Origin: JBQQPY01 sp052258065
Lineage (GTDB): Bacteria; Pseudomonadota; Gammaproteobacteria; Enterobacterales; Enterobacteriaceae
Assembly (NCBI GenBank): GCA_052258065.1
Contig: JBQQPY010000002.1
Location: forward strand, 1,116,001 to 1,180,000
Direction of reading: 5' to 3'
Length of the DNA: 64,000 bases
The translations under genes were made by a program, and so were the position numbers. The notes beneath the pieces are model-generated. The model was not told the DNA's origin. It did no database searches and saw only the letters and a list, made by a program, of their open reading frames with translations. Positions 30,063 to 40,894 of this stretch are shown here, one piece after another (within the stretch, counting starts at the first letter, position 1; every line of letters starts with the position of its first letter).

Positions 30063-31032
30063 AGCACTTTTTATCTATTTCAGTTTATTAAATAGCTATT
30101 TTATTTACTCTTTCTAATTTCTCCGAGGTCTTAATGCCATATTTTTACAGAATAATCAGATTGATTGAAGCGGGCAAGCTCTGCACGTGCAGTATCAGAT
30201 AGATATCAAATAGTCTCTTCTACTTCAGCTCGCTGGAGCAAGCGATTCTGTGAGATCGGAATGCAAAGCTCTAAACCTAGAGTAAACCCGTATCGCGGAT
30301 TAAAATTCATTCTTACTCTGATTTTATCCTGACACTCATCTCTGAAAAGTATTTTCAGCATTTAAACGAGGCTTACCACTCTAAAGTGCTTTTGCACTGC
30401 AATATTATCACCTTTAAAAAAGACGATACATGCTACTGAAAAGAGTGCGACTATGTAGTTTATGCGCACAAGTTATAGTCTGAAGAAACATTAAAGTATT
30501 CACAAGAGCTGCTCATTTCATTAATGAAACGGCAACAGCGCCAAATATAGAGCCGCAGAAGATGAAATTAACGATGCCTCGCTGATTTACTACACACTCA
30601 CTAAAAAATAAATGACACTCACTGCTCGCATACCTCTATCTAGATCAAGCACAGCTATGCTACTCTATTGAGCAATAAAGAGACATACTCTACTTCTTTT
30701 CTTGCTTATTTAGCACAGAGACTTGTTCCTAAACTTGTACAAGACATATCGTGATAATGGATAGTTTTACCACTTATTAAATTAATGCTATGCGAAGAAA
30801 TATTTAGACTAAAGATGTTATTCTTCTTTATCTTCCGCCTTATTTACCAGATTTAAATCCTATCGAGATGGCGTTTTGCAAACTGAAATCACTGCCTAGA
30901 AAAGATACAGAAAGAACTGTTAATTCGCTATAGAATGCGATCTTTCATGCTATTTAGTTAATTTTTTATAAAGATTATGATAATTTTTTGGCATGGCGGC
31001 ATATAAACTAGAATAGATGAAAATGCTCTAGC
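30063..31032 (+). mobile_element. IS630-b relic, near full length
   Basis: N-terminal helix-turn-helix part near 30130-30260. The C-terminal catalytic part near 30810-31020 reads LYLPPYLPDLNPIEMAF, with the DDE glutamate. Frameshifts and stops in between. Confidence 0.75.
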
Positions 31033-31230
31033 CGAATTTAAGTATGGTCCAGCAATGTAATGAACGCATAAAAGATGTGCGGCAAAGTCACCATTACCAT
31101 TCTGGTGCAGAGCTTGAGATCACACAACACTGGCATGTCTAGCTCTACAAGCAAGAATTGCTTCAATTAGTCTTGAGCATTAAAACTCTATTTTAGTCTA
31201 GACAATATTGTAAAATATACTGTCTTTCTT
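31033..31230 (+). mobile_element. IS481 3' fragment
   Basis: Last ~60 codons of the IS481 transposase (SGAELEIT, QLPQS, KTPLQS-like) in broken form. Confidence 0.6.
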
Positions 31231-31250
31231 AATAACGCCACTTTAAAACC

Positions 31251-32072
31251 TTACAATTTATCAAGCTCGAGCACATTAACCATATTAAAAAGGCCCCTTT
31301 TTTTGCCAAAAAGCCAAAGGGCGGCCCGCACTGCCCCGCTGGCAAAAATCATCCTGCTTGATGCCTTATGGGTAATCTCCAGGCGCTGGCCGATCTCTGC
31401 AAACATTGCGGTATGCTCACCGACGATGTCGCCGGCCCGCACAATGGAAAAGCCGATACTTTTCTCGTTGTGCTTATCGGCATGCTCTTCACGGCGATAC
31501 ACTGCGCAATCGGCAAGAGTGCGCCCGAGAGCACCGGCGATTGCTTCCCCCATAGCTAGTGCGGTGCCTGACGGGGCATCTACTTTATGGCGGTGATGCG
31601 CTTCAATAATTTCAATATCGGCCTTCTCCCCCATCACCTTTGCCGCTTTTTCTAGCAACTTAAGCATCAGATTGACGCCGACGCTGAAATTAGCGGACAA
31701 AACAATGCTTGTCTCCTGTGCTGCCGCGTTAATGGCCTTTTTTTGCGCATAGGTGAACCCGGTAGTACCGATAACGATACCCTTGCAATGCCGGCGGCAA
31801 AAATCTAGGTATGCCAGGCTGACGTCGGGACAGGTAAAATCGATAAAGACATCAAAATCCTCTTTTGCCGCCATGAGATCGTCGCTTATCGTGACACCTA
31901 GAGCACCGAGACCGATTAGCTCACCGGCGTCTACACCGCACAATCTCGAACCAGCATGGCTTAACGCTGCACCCAGCGCCGCCTGTTCAGACTGTACTAC
32001 CGCCTGGATAAGCTGGCGGCCCATCCGACCACCCACGCCGGCAACCGCAATACGGATTAGTGTGTTATTCAT
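31251..32072 (-). CDS. dapB: 4-hydroxy-tetrahydrodipicolinate reductase DapB
   Basis: NAD(P)H-dependent step of lysine and diaminopimelate synthesis. 273 residues from the ATG, equal to E. coli. The Rossmann motif is VAGVGGRMGRQLIQ; VFIDFTCPD and GTTGFTYAQK follow; the catalytic/substrate block is EAHHRHKVDAPSGTALAMGE. An in-frame GTG four codons upstream is possible, but GAGAAGA is better placed for this ATG. Like E. coli it lies near carAB and before ispH in the same orientation, but rihC, which E. coli has between dapB and ispH, is not recognisable. Confidence 0.96.
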   Translation of the reverse strand: MNNTLIRIAVAGVGGRMGRQLIQAVVQSEQAALGAALSHAGSRLCGVDAGELIGLGALGVTISDDLMAAKEDFDVFIDFTCPDVSLAYLDFCRRHCKGIVIGTTGFTYAQKKAINAAAQETSIVLSANFSVGVNLMLKLLEKAAKVMGEKADIEIIEAHHRHKVDAPSGTALAMGEAIAGALGRTLADCAVYRREEHADKHNEKSIGFSIVRAGDIVGEHTAMFAEIGQRLEITHKASSRMIFASGAVRAALWLFGKKRGLFNMVNVLELDKL

Positions 32073-32099
32073 CGTTCTTCTCACTGTCTGTCTTATCAG

Positions 32100-32560
32100 T
32101 TATTCTCAGGTTGACCATACTAGAACGCCGCTGCCAGCAGAAATTCTTAATGAGAATAAATTTAGTCTAGAGTACGCAGAGGATAAACCATATGTCTAAC
32201 AGAGATCATCTTCTTGCATCCTCGCAGCAAAAATTGAATGTTTATTCCGCGTAAAACCGCTACACGTAGCGCTTACCGTGAATCCCCAAATGAGGTCAGA
32301 ATTGAAACGCTTTAGCCGTCAGATTTGTCCGGTATCGCGCCAAGCTAGAGCAATCCATACACTGGCATAGTCAGAGTCTAACACTGTTGTAGGTTCATAG
32401 TTTACAGCATGTCTGCTTTGCTATTGGCCTGAGCGTGATATCATCGAGCAGCGAACGCTTATGCCGCTGTTCAACAGAGCGCCACTGACCGAGCATCGCG
32501 AACAGTTTTTTGCGACTAGAGTATTTTATCTCTTCCGGTTTATATCCGATAGCGAAAATT
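32100..32560. other. Unidentified remnant downstream of dapB promoter
   Basis: Mixed-composition DNA with a 75-codon minus frame (32395-32622) that runs into an IS630 relic. Possibly the remains of one or more genes; no family recognised. Confidence 0.25.
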
Positions 32561-34530
32561 GTTCTAATCTTTATAGAAGATTGACTCAATAACTTAAATA
32601 ATCGCATTCTATAGCGACTCAACAGTTTTTACTGCAGATTTTCTGAGTAGTGATTTTTTCTTCGAAAACGCTATTTCGATAAGATTTAAATCCGGTGAAT
32701 AAAGCAGAAGATAAAGAAGATAGAACTTACGAAAATTTAATATAAAGTAGAAGAAAAATTCTGTAGAGAATCACAAATAATACCAAGCCGCTTAAATTAC
32801 CGCCAGTATATGATGATAAAATAAATCAACTATACTTTAATAAATCTTGCTGATTACACTCAAGACATAAGTCACAATGCGATTGATCGCTATTTACGAA
32901 ACGACTGCGCAACTGAGAGCACTTTGTGGAAGCAAGTCAGAGACGATATTGGTCTGTCTAAGATTCCTATCTTTTGTTCAACTAACACAGTCCTAGACAA
33001 CCACATTGAATTGGAACTACGTCAACACAGCGGCAACGCCCATGAAGGAATCAAAGTTATCCATGTAGTAAGTTGCGTGTACGTCAATCTCAGCACGACA
33101 CAATTTAGGACCATTGATTTTCGTATCTACCATTCTGGTAGTGATAGTAAATCAAAACTTGAGCATGTTCAGAAGATGATAAAAACATAGTTAGGCATAA
33201 GCACCTACCCTTTGAAGCCGCGTCGATGAATGCATGGCATGCCACTAAAAAGATGGTGCTACTTATCGAGTCGTTACATCAATGTCACTACTGTCTACTG
33301 ACAATAACCGTTTGGTAGATGAGCGTAAATACTTATCGTCACGCAGATTCTCTCGCCTGAAATAAAAATAAACCAATTAAAGGGAAAATGATACGGATTC
33401 CCCCAAAATTCATAACGTAAAAGTGTTCTGGATTGCGGCGTCTATATACGGCACTGATTTTTTTTCATAACCAACAACTTTTTTAGAATACTACTTCGGG
33501 CACACATGATGTGCGTAGTTAGCGGTGCGGAATTGAGCAGTTTCACTTTGAAACCAATAACCCACTAGACTTGAAAATGCAATGTCGCATTACTCGAATA
33601 CAACGCAATCATATTGCATACGCTTTTTAGTCTGAACACGATTGACTCAAATGATTCAAACTACAGGCAAAAGACTTTATCGTATTAAGCCAGGATTGCG
33701 CGATGATTATTTTTAATAATCTTTATTAGCATCTTAAAAAATCTATGATTAGCATGCTATTTGTGTAAGTCTTAGAAGAATTTCATCTTTAGCCTCAATG
33801 GGCTTCTCATACACCATCAATTTTACTATAAGTTAAGGAACAAGTGACTGCTTTATATAAGCAATAAAAGTATATCTGCTCATTATTCTATCAAGTAGCA
33901 TAGTTGCACTTAATCCAAATAAACGCATGCTAGCAGCGAATGGCGTCGTTTCCGAGTCAGAGCATCGAACATAGGCGCGTCATCGATTGACCCGCTCATG
34001 TTTAGAATTGTTGCTATTATATCAATTATAATAAGCCTCCTGCGCTGAAACGTAACATTTCTTTAAACTATAATTTGCGTATATAAACTACATTATTGCG
34101 CCCCTATGCACTGACATGTATGGCTTTTTAACCGCTATCATATGCCGGTGAAAAGCGCAATAGATTAGCAAGACTGGTTTGAACGCTAAAAGTACTTTTC
34201 AGAGAGGCTTATACTTCAGGCAAGGCTGGATAATAAGATTTATTAATCAGCGTCTGAGTAATATCAGAATATTCATAATTTTTAATCCGCGATTCAGGCT
34301 TTCTCTAGGTTTAGAGGTATAACTTCTGGTATCATGGAAATGCTTGTTTTTACGAGCCGCAGTAGAAGAGCCTATTTGATATCTATCCGCTGCTCTAGGC
34401 GCAGAACTATTCAATTGCAATAAATACGATTATTTTCGTTCTTAAGTCTTCACTATAAGAATATGACATTAATTATATAGATACGTAACCATTTAATAAT
34501 TTATTATTAATGAAAAGTGCTCTAGAGCAT
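32561..34530 (-). mobile_element. IS630-b relic split by an IS701 element
   Basis: C-terminal end at 32561-32733 and the rest at 33771-34530, on the minus strand. The two parts join to a contiguous IS630-b sequence if the intervening 1.04 kb is removed (AAGATAAAGAAGAT joins GAATTTCATCTTTAG). Confidence 0.7.
32734..33770 (+). mobile_element. IS701-type transposase relic
   Basis: The 88-codon frame 32924-33190 reads like an IS701-family transposase catalytic region (ELRQHSGNAHEGIKVIHVVS, FRTIDFRIYHSGSDSKSKL). Further matching pieces follow in other frames, ending near 33700 (LYRIKPGLRDDYF). The ends share CTTACxxAAxT as short inverted repeats. It is the only copy of this family in the window. 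Confidence 0.7.
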
Positions 34531-35215
34531 CTTGTTTTATCAATGCTCTTTAAGCGCCACTGACGTTCTCTTCTCTTACCCGCTTAACGCGGACAGCGCT
34601 CATCAGAACAAGGCTACCATCGCACCTGACATCTCTCTTTAGTTCAGCATCATGAACGTTAATAAGTCTATACCGCACGGCGACTGACATGGGCTTGGCT
34701 CGGATAATTATCGGCCAGTCAAAATGATTATTGCAATGGCTATTCCCAACACGTTTGCCTAACATGAAGATCGCGTCTTGGTTGCCGCTAGTGCCAAACC
34801 GTTATTTTTCAGCTAGCAGCCGGGAAATTCAACCGCGGAAAATTCTACCGCAGGAGATGGATGGCATTCCAGCAACTATATGACGCCTAAGGGGTCAATG
34901 ATCAACTATGAGAGAGAGTTGATTACTGCCCACTTTAGCTACGGTTATTTGATCCGCTACTGTATTCGCTAAGCCAGCACACTTACGCTAGCCGCACATA
35001 TGCCTCTTCCGGTCAGGTAGTCTACCTTCTGTACTTTTAGAGATCTCGAAGACATGACACCGTTTATTATCTTGGCGGGTAGAAAATCACAACGCCCAGC
35101 GCGCTTCTGCAGGCCTCACTGGCACCCTCAATGCGCTAACGCACCGTTTCTGGTTCCCGCTCAACCTCCTGGCGAAGTTAGGGCTGTTACGGCAGCACAG
35201 AGGATAAAACAGCAT
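34531..35215 (+). pseudogene. Unidentified pseudogene remnant
   Basis: Ex-coding composition. On the plus strand a clean C-terminal stretch of about 45 codons (35073-35208) reads ENHNAQRASAGLTGTLNALT, then HRFWFPLNLLAKLGLLRQHR to a stop 15 bases before the ispH stop on the other strand. Upstream pieces (about 34850-35070) are broken. A 71-codon minus frame (34550-34765) also lies here. I cannot name the family; it does not resemble rihC, which E. coli has at this place. Confidence 0.4.
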
Positions 35216-35222
35216 GATAGCG

Positions 35223-36173
35223 TTACTCTATCATCTTCACGTCGACTCGAAGCTCTTTCAGCACCTCAAAGACGATATTTTCTTTGCGGCCAATGAGCTC
35301 TCGAACGTCTTCGGCACCCAGCGAGTATAGACGTTCGAGCACCTGCTGTACCAGTATATCCGGCGCCGAAGCGCCGGCGGTTACACCTATTGTCTGCATC
35401 CGCTGGAGCCAGCTTTCTTCGATGTCGCCTGCACTGTCAATTAAATAGGCCGGTTTTCCAACCCGCTGGACCATTTCCGCTAGGCGATTGGAGTTAGAGG
35501 AGTTTTTCGAGCCGACTACCAGCACCACATCGGCATTGCTGGCCAAAGTGCGCACTGCTTCCTGACGGTTGATAGTAGCGTAGCAAATATCATCTTTACG
35601 CGGCCCGACAATCGCGGGAAACCGCTTGCGTAGGGCGTCAATCACGTCAGTGGTATAATCTACTGACAGAGTGGTCTGAGTCATAAAGCATAGATTATTA
35701 ACGTTTTTGACACTGAGCTGCCAGACATCCCTCAGCGATTCGACTAAGTACATTCCACCATCCGGGTTGTTGTATTGCCCCATGGTGCCTTCTACTTCAG
35801 GATGACCAATATGGCCAATCAGGATGGCCTCAGCCCCGTTACGGCTGGCGCGGGCCACTTCCATATGCACTTTGGTCACCAGCGGGCACGTGGCATCAAA
35901 CACAGTCAAATCATGCTTATGCGCTTCTGCTCGCACTGCCTGGGAAACGCCGTGGGCGGAGAAAATCAGGATTGATTTATCAGGTACTTCAGCGATTTGC
36001 TCAATGAAAATTGCCCCCCGTTGGCGCAGCGTATCTACCACATAGCGATTATGCACTACTTCGTGGCGCACATAGATCGGTGCACCATAGATTTCCAGCG
36101 CGCGCTCAACGATACTGATTGCCCGGTCAACGCCGGCGCAAAATCCACGCGGATTAGCCAGAAGTATGCGCAT
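35223..36173 (-). CDS. ispH: HMBPP reductase IspH
   Basis: Last step of the MEP isoprenoid pathway, giving IPP and DMAPP. 316 residues, as in E. coli, from the ATG at MRILLANPRGFCAGVDRAIS; the longer frame start is within fkpB. The three iron-sulfur cysteines are in GFCAGV (12), DATCPLVTK (96) and DICYATINRQ (197), with HPEVEGT (Glu126) and TQTTLSVD also present. It follows fkpB with an overlap, as in the ileS-lspA-fkpB-ispH operon of E. coli. Confidence 0.96.
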   Translation of the reverse strand: MRILLANPRGFCAGVDRAISIVERALEIYGAPIYVRHEVVHNRYVVDTLRQRGAIFIEQIAEVPDKSILIFSAHGVSQAVRAEAHKHDLTVFDATCPLVTKVHMEVARASRNGAEAILIGHIGHPEVEGTMGQYNNPDGGMYLVESLRDVWQLSVKNVNNLCFMTQTTLSVDYTTDVIDALRKRFPAIVGPRKDDICYATINRQEAVRTLASNADVVLVVGSKNSSNSNRLAEMVQRVGKPAYLIDSAGDIEESWLQRMQTIGVTAGASAPDILVQQVLERLYSLGAEDVRELIGRKENIVFEVLKELRVDVKMIE

Positions 36174-36598
36174 CGGTCGCCTCCAGTTGCGGGTCAATCG
36201 CCAGCATTTCCATGTCAAACCAAACCACTTTACCGGCGACAGGATAGCTGAAATCGACGGTAATAGAGTCCTTGACTACGACGCCAATCAGCCTAAGAAT
36301 TTCGCTGCCGTTGATACCGGTAAATAATGATATCCACATCCGGCACGACGGCTTCAAGAAAATTGCGGTCTAAATAAAACTAGATGAGATTGAGAGGAGG
36401 CTGACTGAACGCCGCTTCCGGCGTCAGGGCGAAGCCTTTCCGGCTTCCCACACGCAAACCAAGCAGTGCCCAATCTAACTCGGCGGACAGGCTGCAGCCT
36501 GTGCGCCGGATCGAATCGGCTAATTGCTTATCCGCCAGCTTGAGATCAAAATACAACAGCACCGCGCTATTCGGTTGTATAGCGTGCTTGGTAATCAC
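36154..36598 (-). pseudogene. fkpB: FKBP-type isomerase FkpB (SlpA), broken
   Basis: Cytoplasmic prolyl isomerase. The N-terminal part (36380-36598; GTG start overlapping the lspA stop) reads QPNSAVLLYFDLKLADKQ. A TAG then replaces a codon that is Gln in E. coli. The following ~20 codons still match, and a frameshift near 36310-36320 leads to the C-terminal KDSITVDFSYPVAGKVVWFD and AIDPQLEA. So there are two small lesions and no insertion, while both neighbours are intact. Confidence 0.88.
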
Positions 36599-37107
36599 TT
36601 CACTCTTTCTTTCCTAGCGGTTTTACCGGCAGAACAGCAAAACCACTCGAATACAAGCAGTACGGTACCAATGCAAATACCTGCATCCGCCACATTGAAT
36701 GTAGGCCAGTGCCAATCGCTGACATAGAAGTCAATAAAATCGATTACTACGCCGGGCGCCATACGGTCGAATAGATTACCCAGCGCTCCGCCGATAATCA
36801 TCGCGTAGGCGGCGTTAGACAGGCTAGCTCGCTTATCCGAACGATACATTATGAACAGCAATACGACCGTAATGATGACCGCGATAGTGGAGAACACCCA
36901 GCGCTGCCATCCTCCTTTATCCGCTAGAAAACTAAAAGCAGCACCCGGATTATGAGCATAGGTAAAATTGATAAACGGCATAACCGGCACTGACTCACCA
37001 AGCCAGAAATGTGCCATGACCCACTGCTTGCTGCTGAGATCTAGCGCCAGAACCACTAGCGCTAGCCAAAGCCAGCGCAGTCCTGTAGACATTATTATTT
37101 TATTCAT
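36595..37107 (-). CDS. lspA: Lipoprotein signal peptidase LspA
   Basis: Inner-membrane aspartyl protease cleaving prolipoprotein signal peptides. 170 residues (E. coli 164) with four membrane segments. Motifs: NPGAAFSFLAD, GGALGNLFDR, and the catalytic aspartates in VIDFIDFYV and FNVADAGI. It overlaps ileS (ATGA) and fkpB (GTGA), so the operon is translationally coupled. Confidence 0.95.
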   Translation of the reverse strand: MNKIIMSTGLRWLWLALVVLALDLSSKQWVMAHFWLGESVPVMPFINFTYAHNPGAAFSFLADKGGWQRWVFSTIAVIITVVLLFIMYRSDKRASLSNAAYAMIIGGALGNLFDRMAPGVVIDFIDFYVSDWHWPTFNVADAGICIGTVLLVFEWFCCSAGKTARKERVK

Positions 37108-39923
37108 CAGACAAACTTACGCTCTTCGCCAGGACCAACAACATTAGTAAAGCAGCGACCACAAATTTCTGGATAATCGGCATGCTGACCGATATCCATC
37201 TCATAATGCCAGCAGCGTCGGCATTTCTCTCCCTCTGCTTTTGCTAAGGTAATCTTGAGCCCCTTAAGCCCGCTACACTGCACGGCGTCATTGTCGGCAT
37301 CGATATAATCCGCTACAACCGCCTTTGAGGTCAACAGCGCGAAGCAAAGTTCACCGCCCAACTCGCGCAGCGAGGCAGCAAGAGCTGTCTCGGCATACAG
37401 CGTAACGCGGGCCTCTAGTGAACTGCCGATACGTTTATCCTCGCGCGCCTGCTCAATAACCTTGTTGGTTTCGCTACGTACCTGTAATAAGGTTTGCCAA
37501 TAAGCATCGTTCATGGGCTGGGCGGTATCAAGTCCGAACAGGCTATCATACCACTCTTCGATAAAGACATATTGCGCTCGCTTCCCCGACATGAAGCCCC
37601 AGATCTCATCGGCAGTAAACGACATAATGGGCGCTATCCAGCGCACCAGGGCTTCAATGATATGATACAGCACGGTCTGGCAGCTACGGCGAGCGATACT
37701 GTCCGCCTTCATAGTGTACTGGCGATCCTTAATAATATCCAGGTAAAAAGAACCCATTTCAACTGAGCAGAACTGTATCGTACGCTGCACGACATTATGG
37801 AAATCATATCTATCGTAAGCGGCTACGATCTCTACCTGCGCCGCCTGCGCCCGGCCCACAGCCCAACGATCTAGCATCACCATCTGCTCTAGGCTAACGC
37901 TGTGGCGCGCCGGCTCAAAATCATTCAGATTGGCTAGCAGGAAGCGCGCGGTATTACGGATGCGGCGATAGGCATCGGCAGATTGCTTCAGGATTTCATC
38001 CGATAGCGCCATCTCGCCGGTATAATCGGTGGAGGCGACCCAGAGACGCAGGATATCCGCACCTAATGTATTCATGACTTGCTGCGGACTGACCACGTTG
38101 CCCAGCGATTTAGACATTTTACGGCCCTGTCTGTCGACGGCAAAGCCGTGGGTCAGCACCTCGCGATAGGGTGCTTTTCCGTACATAGCGCTAGATATCA
38201 TCAGTGACGACATGAACCAGCCGCGATGCTGGTCAGACCCCTCGAGATACATGTCGGGCGCATGTCCTTCAAATTCAGGTTGCACTGCCACTACCGAAGA
38301 GTGAGTAGATCCGGAATCGAACCAGACGTCAAGGGTGTCGGGAACCTTTTGATAATGAACGGCATCGTTACCTAAAATGTCGGCTGGCTCTAAATCCCAC
38401 CATGCCTGAATGCCGTCCCGCTCAACCCGTTGCGCTACCAATTCCATCAGCTCGATGGTGCGCGGATGCAGCGCCTCAGTCTCGTTATGCACGAACAGCA
38501 CCATCGGCACGCCCCAAGTACGCTGACGCGAAATGCACCAGTCAGGGCAGTTCGCGATCATAGTTTTAATGCGCGCCTTGCCACAGCCGGGAATCCACTG
38601 CACATCCTTAATTCCCGCCAGCGACTGCTTACGCAGGCCTCCCTGATCCATGCTGACAAACCACTGCGGCGTGGCGCGAAAGATAATCGGCGTTTTATGG
38701 CGCCAGCAGTGCGGATAGCTGTGCTGCAGTTTCTTCATGTGCAGCAGAGCGCCGCTTTCGCGTAATAAACTTATCACTACATCATTAGCTTTAAAGACCT
38801 GCAAACCGTCCAGCGCCGGCAGAGTGCCTGGCAGATAGCAGCCGTTAGGAGCGATTAGATTCGCGATCTCAAGATCGTATTGCTGGCTGATAATATAGTC
38901 ATCGGGGCCATGGGCCGGAGCGATATGCACTGCGCCAGTACCCGCGTTCAGCGTGACGTACTGCCCCAGAACAACCGGCACATCGAAACCCATAAACGGA
39001 TGAGAGAATCGCAGAAACTCCAGCTCGCTCCCTTTGGCGCTGCCGAGGGCCGTCCAGCGCATAATGCCGACACGAGCCATCGTACTATCCACGAGATTGG
39101 CGGCAAGAATATAGTCTTGCCCGTCAACCTTAACCCATTGATACTCAAAGTCAGGATGGACTACGATGGCGCGATTGGCAGGCAGGGTCCAGGGTGTGGT
39201 GGTCCAAATCATCAATGAGACTTGACCGGTAAAGTCAGCGATACCGAACTTTGCAGCGACGACGTCGGAATCTGTCGCCGAGAAAGCCACATCGATAGAT
39301 GGCGAAATCCGGTCGTAATACTCTACTTCCGCCTCCGCCAGCGCGGAGCGGCAATCAATGCACCAATGCACCGGCTTGGCGCCTTTATACAGGTAGCCGT
39401 TAGCGATGATCTTACCGAGAACGCGAATGATATTTGCCTCGGTGGTGAAATTCATCGTTAGGTAAGGATTTTTCCAGTCGCCAAGCACGCCTAATCGAAT
39501 AAAATCCTTCTTCTGTTCTTCCACCTGCTCGGCGGCATAACGACGGCAGGCGGCACGGAATTCTGCGGCGCTGATATTCTCATTCGGCTTACCAATTAGT
39601 TGCTCTACCTTCAGCTCAATCGGCAGGCCATGACAATCCCAGCCAGGAACGTAAGGCGAATCATAGCCCATGAACCCTTTAGATTTAATGACAATATCTT
39701 TAAGAATTTTATTGACCGAGTGACCGATATGAATGCCGCCGTTCGCATACGGAGGGCCGTCATGCAGAATGAACTTTCTCTTTCCTTTTCTAGCGTGACG
39801 AATAATTCCGTAGAGATCTTGCTTATACCAGCGCTGCAGAATGCCAAGCTCACGTTTAGCTAAATCACCGCGCATGGGAAACCCTGTCTCTGGCAAATTC
39901 AGGGTATGTTTGTAATCAGTCAT
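37107..39923 (-). CDS. ileS: Isoleucyl-tRNA synthetase IleS
   Basis: Class I synthetase charging tRNA-Ile, including the lysidine-modified tRNA encoded at 10.07 kb. 938 residues, the same as E. coli. HIGH-type motif in DGPPYANGGIHIGHSVN (about 56-71), editing domain with TTPWTLPANRA, KMSKS in RKMSKSLGNV (about 602), and the C-terminal zinc site in KCRRCWHYE and ICGRC. All are intact. Confidence 0.97.
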   Translation of the reverse strand: MTDYKHTLNLPETGFPMRGDLAKRELGILQRWYKQDLYGIIRHARKGKRKFILHDGPPYANGGIHIGHSVNKILKDIVIKSKGFMGYDSPYVPGWDCHGLPIELKVEQLIGKPNENISAAEFRAACRRYAAEQVEEQKKDFIRLGVLGDWKNPYLTMNFTTEANIIRVLGKIIANGYLYKGAKPVHWCIDCRSALAEAEVEYYDRISPSIDVAFSATDSDVVAAKFGIADFTGQVSLMIWTTTPWTLPANRAIVVHPDFEYQWVKVDGQDYILAANLVDSTMARVGIMRWTALGSAKGSELEFLRFSHPFMGFDVPVVLGQYVTLNAGTGAVHIAPAHGPDDYIISQQYDLEIANLIAPNGCYLPGTLPALDGLQVFKANDVVISLLRESGALLHMKKLQHSYPHCWRHKTPIIFRATPQWFVSMDQGGLRKQSLAGIKDVQWIPGCGKARIKTMIANCPDWCISRQRTWGVPMVLFVHNETEALHPRTIELMELVAQRVERDGIQAWWDLEPADILGNDAVHYQKVPDTLDVWFDSGSTHSSVVAVQPEFEGHAPDMYLEGSDQHRGWFMSSLMISSAMYGKAPYREVLTHGFAVDRQGRKMSKSLGNVVSPQQVMNTLGADILRLWVASTDYTGEMALSDEILKQSADAYRRIRNTARFLLANLNDFEPARHSVSLEQMVMLDRWAVGRAQAAQVEIVAAYDRYDFHNVVQRTIQFCSVEMGSFYLDIIKDRQYTMKADSIARRSCQTVLYHIIEALVRWIAPIMSFTADEIWGFMSGKRAQYVFIEEWYDSLFGLDTAQPMNDAYWQTLLQVRSETNKVIEQAREDKRIGSSLEARVTLYAETALAASLRELGGELCFALLTSKAVVADYIDADNDAVQCSGLKGLKITLAKAEGEKCRRCWHYEMDIGQHADYPEICGRCFTNVVGPGEERKFV

Positions 39924-39955
39924 TCAATTTTTTATTCCGTTTTTTGGTTTGAGTA

Positions 39956-40894
39956 TTATTGAGGCGCCGCTAGCCCAAAATAGTCGCGAGCGCTCAGCAC
40001 ATCATTTGCAATTTGCCGCCTTAAGTCGTCCAGCGAAGCAAAGCGCTCTTCATTACGCACTTTCTCGCGGATCACCACTTCGATATGTCTACCGTACAAA
40101 TTCATCGCCATATCGAGCAAATGTACTTCCAGCCGCTGTCGCAAATCAGCTACCGTAGGCCGGGTGCCGATATTCGCTACGCCAGGTAGCGGCCTGTCAG
40201 CGATACCGCGCACCTCCACTACGTATACGCCGTTTGTTGGTGCCCTTCGCCCTTTTAACGACACGTTAGCGGTCGGGAAACCGCCTGTCCGCCCCAACGC
40301 ATCACCATGCACTACGCGACCAGAGAGCTGATAGGGATGCCCCAGCAGTATTTCGGCCTCCACCAGACGATCCTGTGCCAGCGCCTCGCGCACGGCAGTA
40401 CTGCTAATACGCCGGATACCTTCAGTGCAGGTTGCGGCACTCGTCACCTTAAATCCGACTGCCTTCCCCGCCTGCTGAAGTAGCTTATAATCCCCCTGAC
40501 GTCCAGCGCCAAAGCGAAAATCGTCGCCGACAGAGATGAAATGCACCCCCAATTTTTGCACTAGCAGATCCGTTACGAAATCGCCGGCACTCAGTGCTGC
40601 AAACCGCTTATCGAAAGTGACACATAGCATCAAGTCTACACCGGCAGCCGCCAGGTACTTAACCTTATCGCGCAGCAGCGTCAAACGCGCAGGCGCCGCA
40701 TCGCCATCGAAATGCTCTTGCGGTTGAGGCTCAAATACCATCACCATTACCGGTAGACGGCGCCGACGGCCTTCAGCCTGCAATTCTGATATAAGCGCCT
40801 GGTGTCCGCGGTGAAAACCGTCGAAATTCCCTATGGTCAGTACGCACCCACGGTGACGTGCTTGTAAGTTATGTGTGCCGCGAATAAGCTTCAT
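39956..40894 (-). CDS. ribF: Riboflavin kinase / FAD synthetase RibF
   Basis: Bifunctional enzyme making FMN and FAD. 312 residues (E. coli 313). The N-terminal nucleotidyltransferase has TIGNFDGFHRGHQALI (about 21-36) and SSTAVREAL. The C-terminal kinase domain has VVHGDALGRTGGFPTANVSL (about 193-212) and IGTRPTV. It lies 32 bp upstream of ileS and is divergent from rpsT, as in E. coli. Confidence 0.95.
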   Translation of the reverse strand: MKLIRGTHNLQARHRGCVLTIGNFDGFHRGHQALISELQAEGRRRRLPVMVMVFEPQPQEHFDGDAAPARLTLLRDKVKYLAAAGVDLMLCVTFDKRFAALSAGDFVTDLLVQKLGVHFISVGDDFRFGAGRQGDYKLLQQAGKAVGFKVTSAATCTEGIRRISSTAVREALAQDRLVEAEILLGHPYQLSGRVVHGDALGRTGGFPTANVSLKGRRAPTNGVYVVEVRGIADRPLPGVANIGTRPTVADLRQRLEVHLLDMAMNLYGRHIEVVIREKVRNEERFASLDDLRRQIANDVLSARDYFGLAAPQ

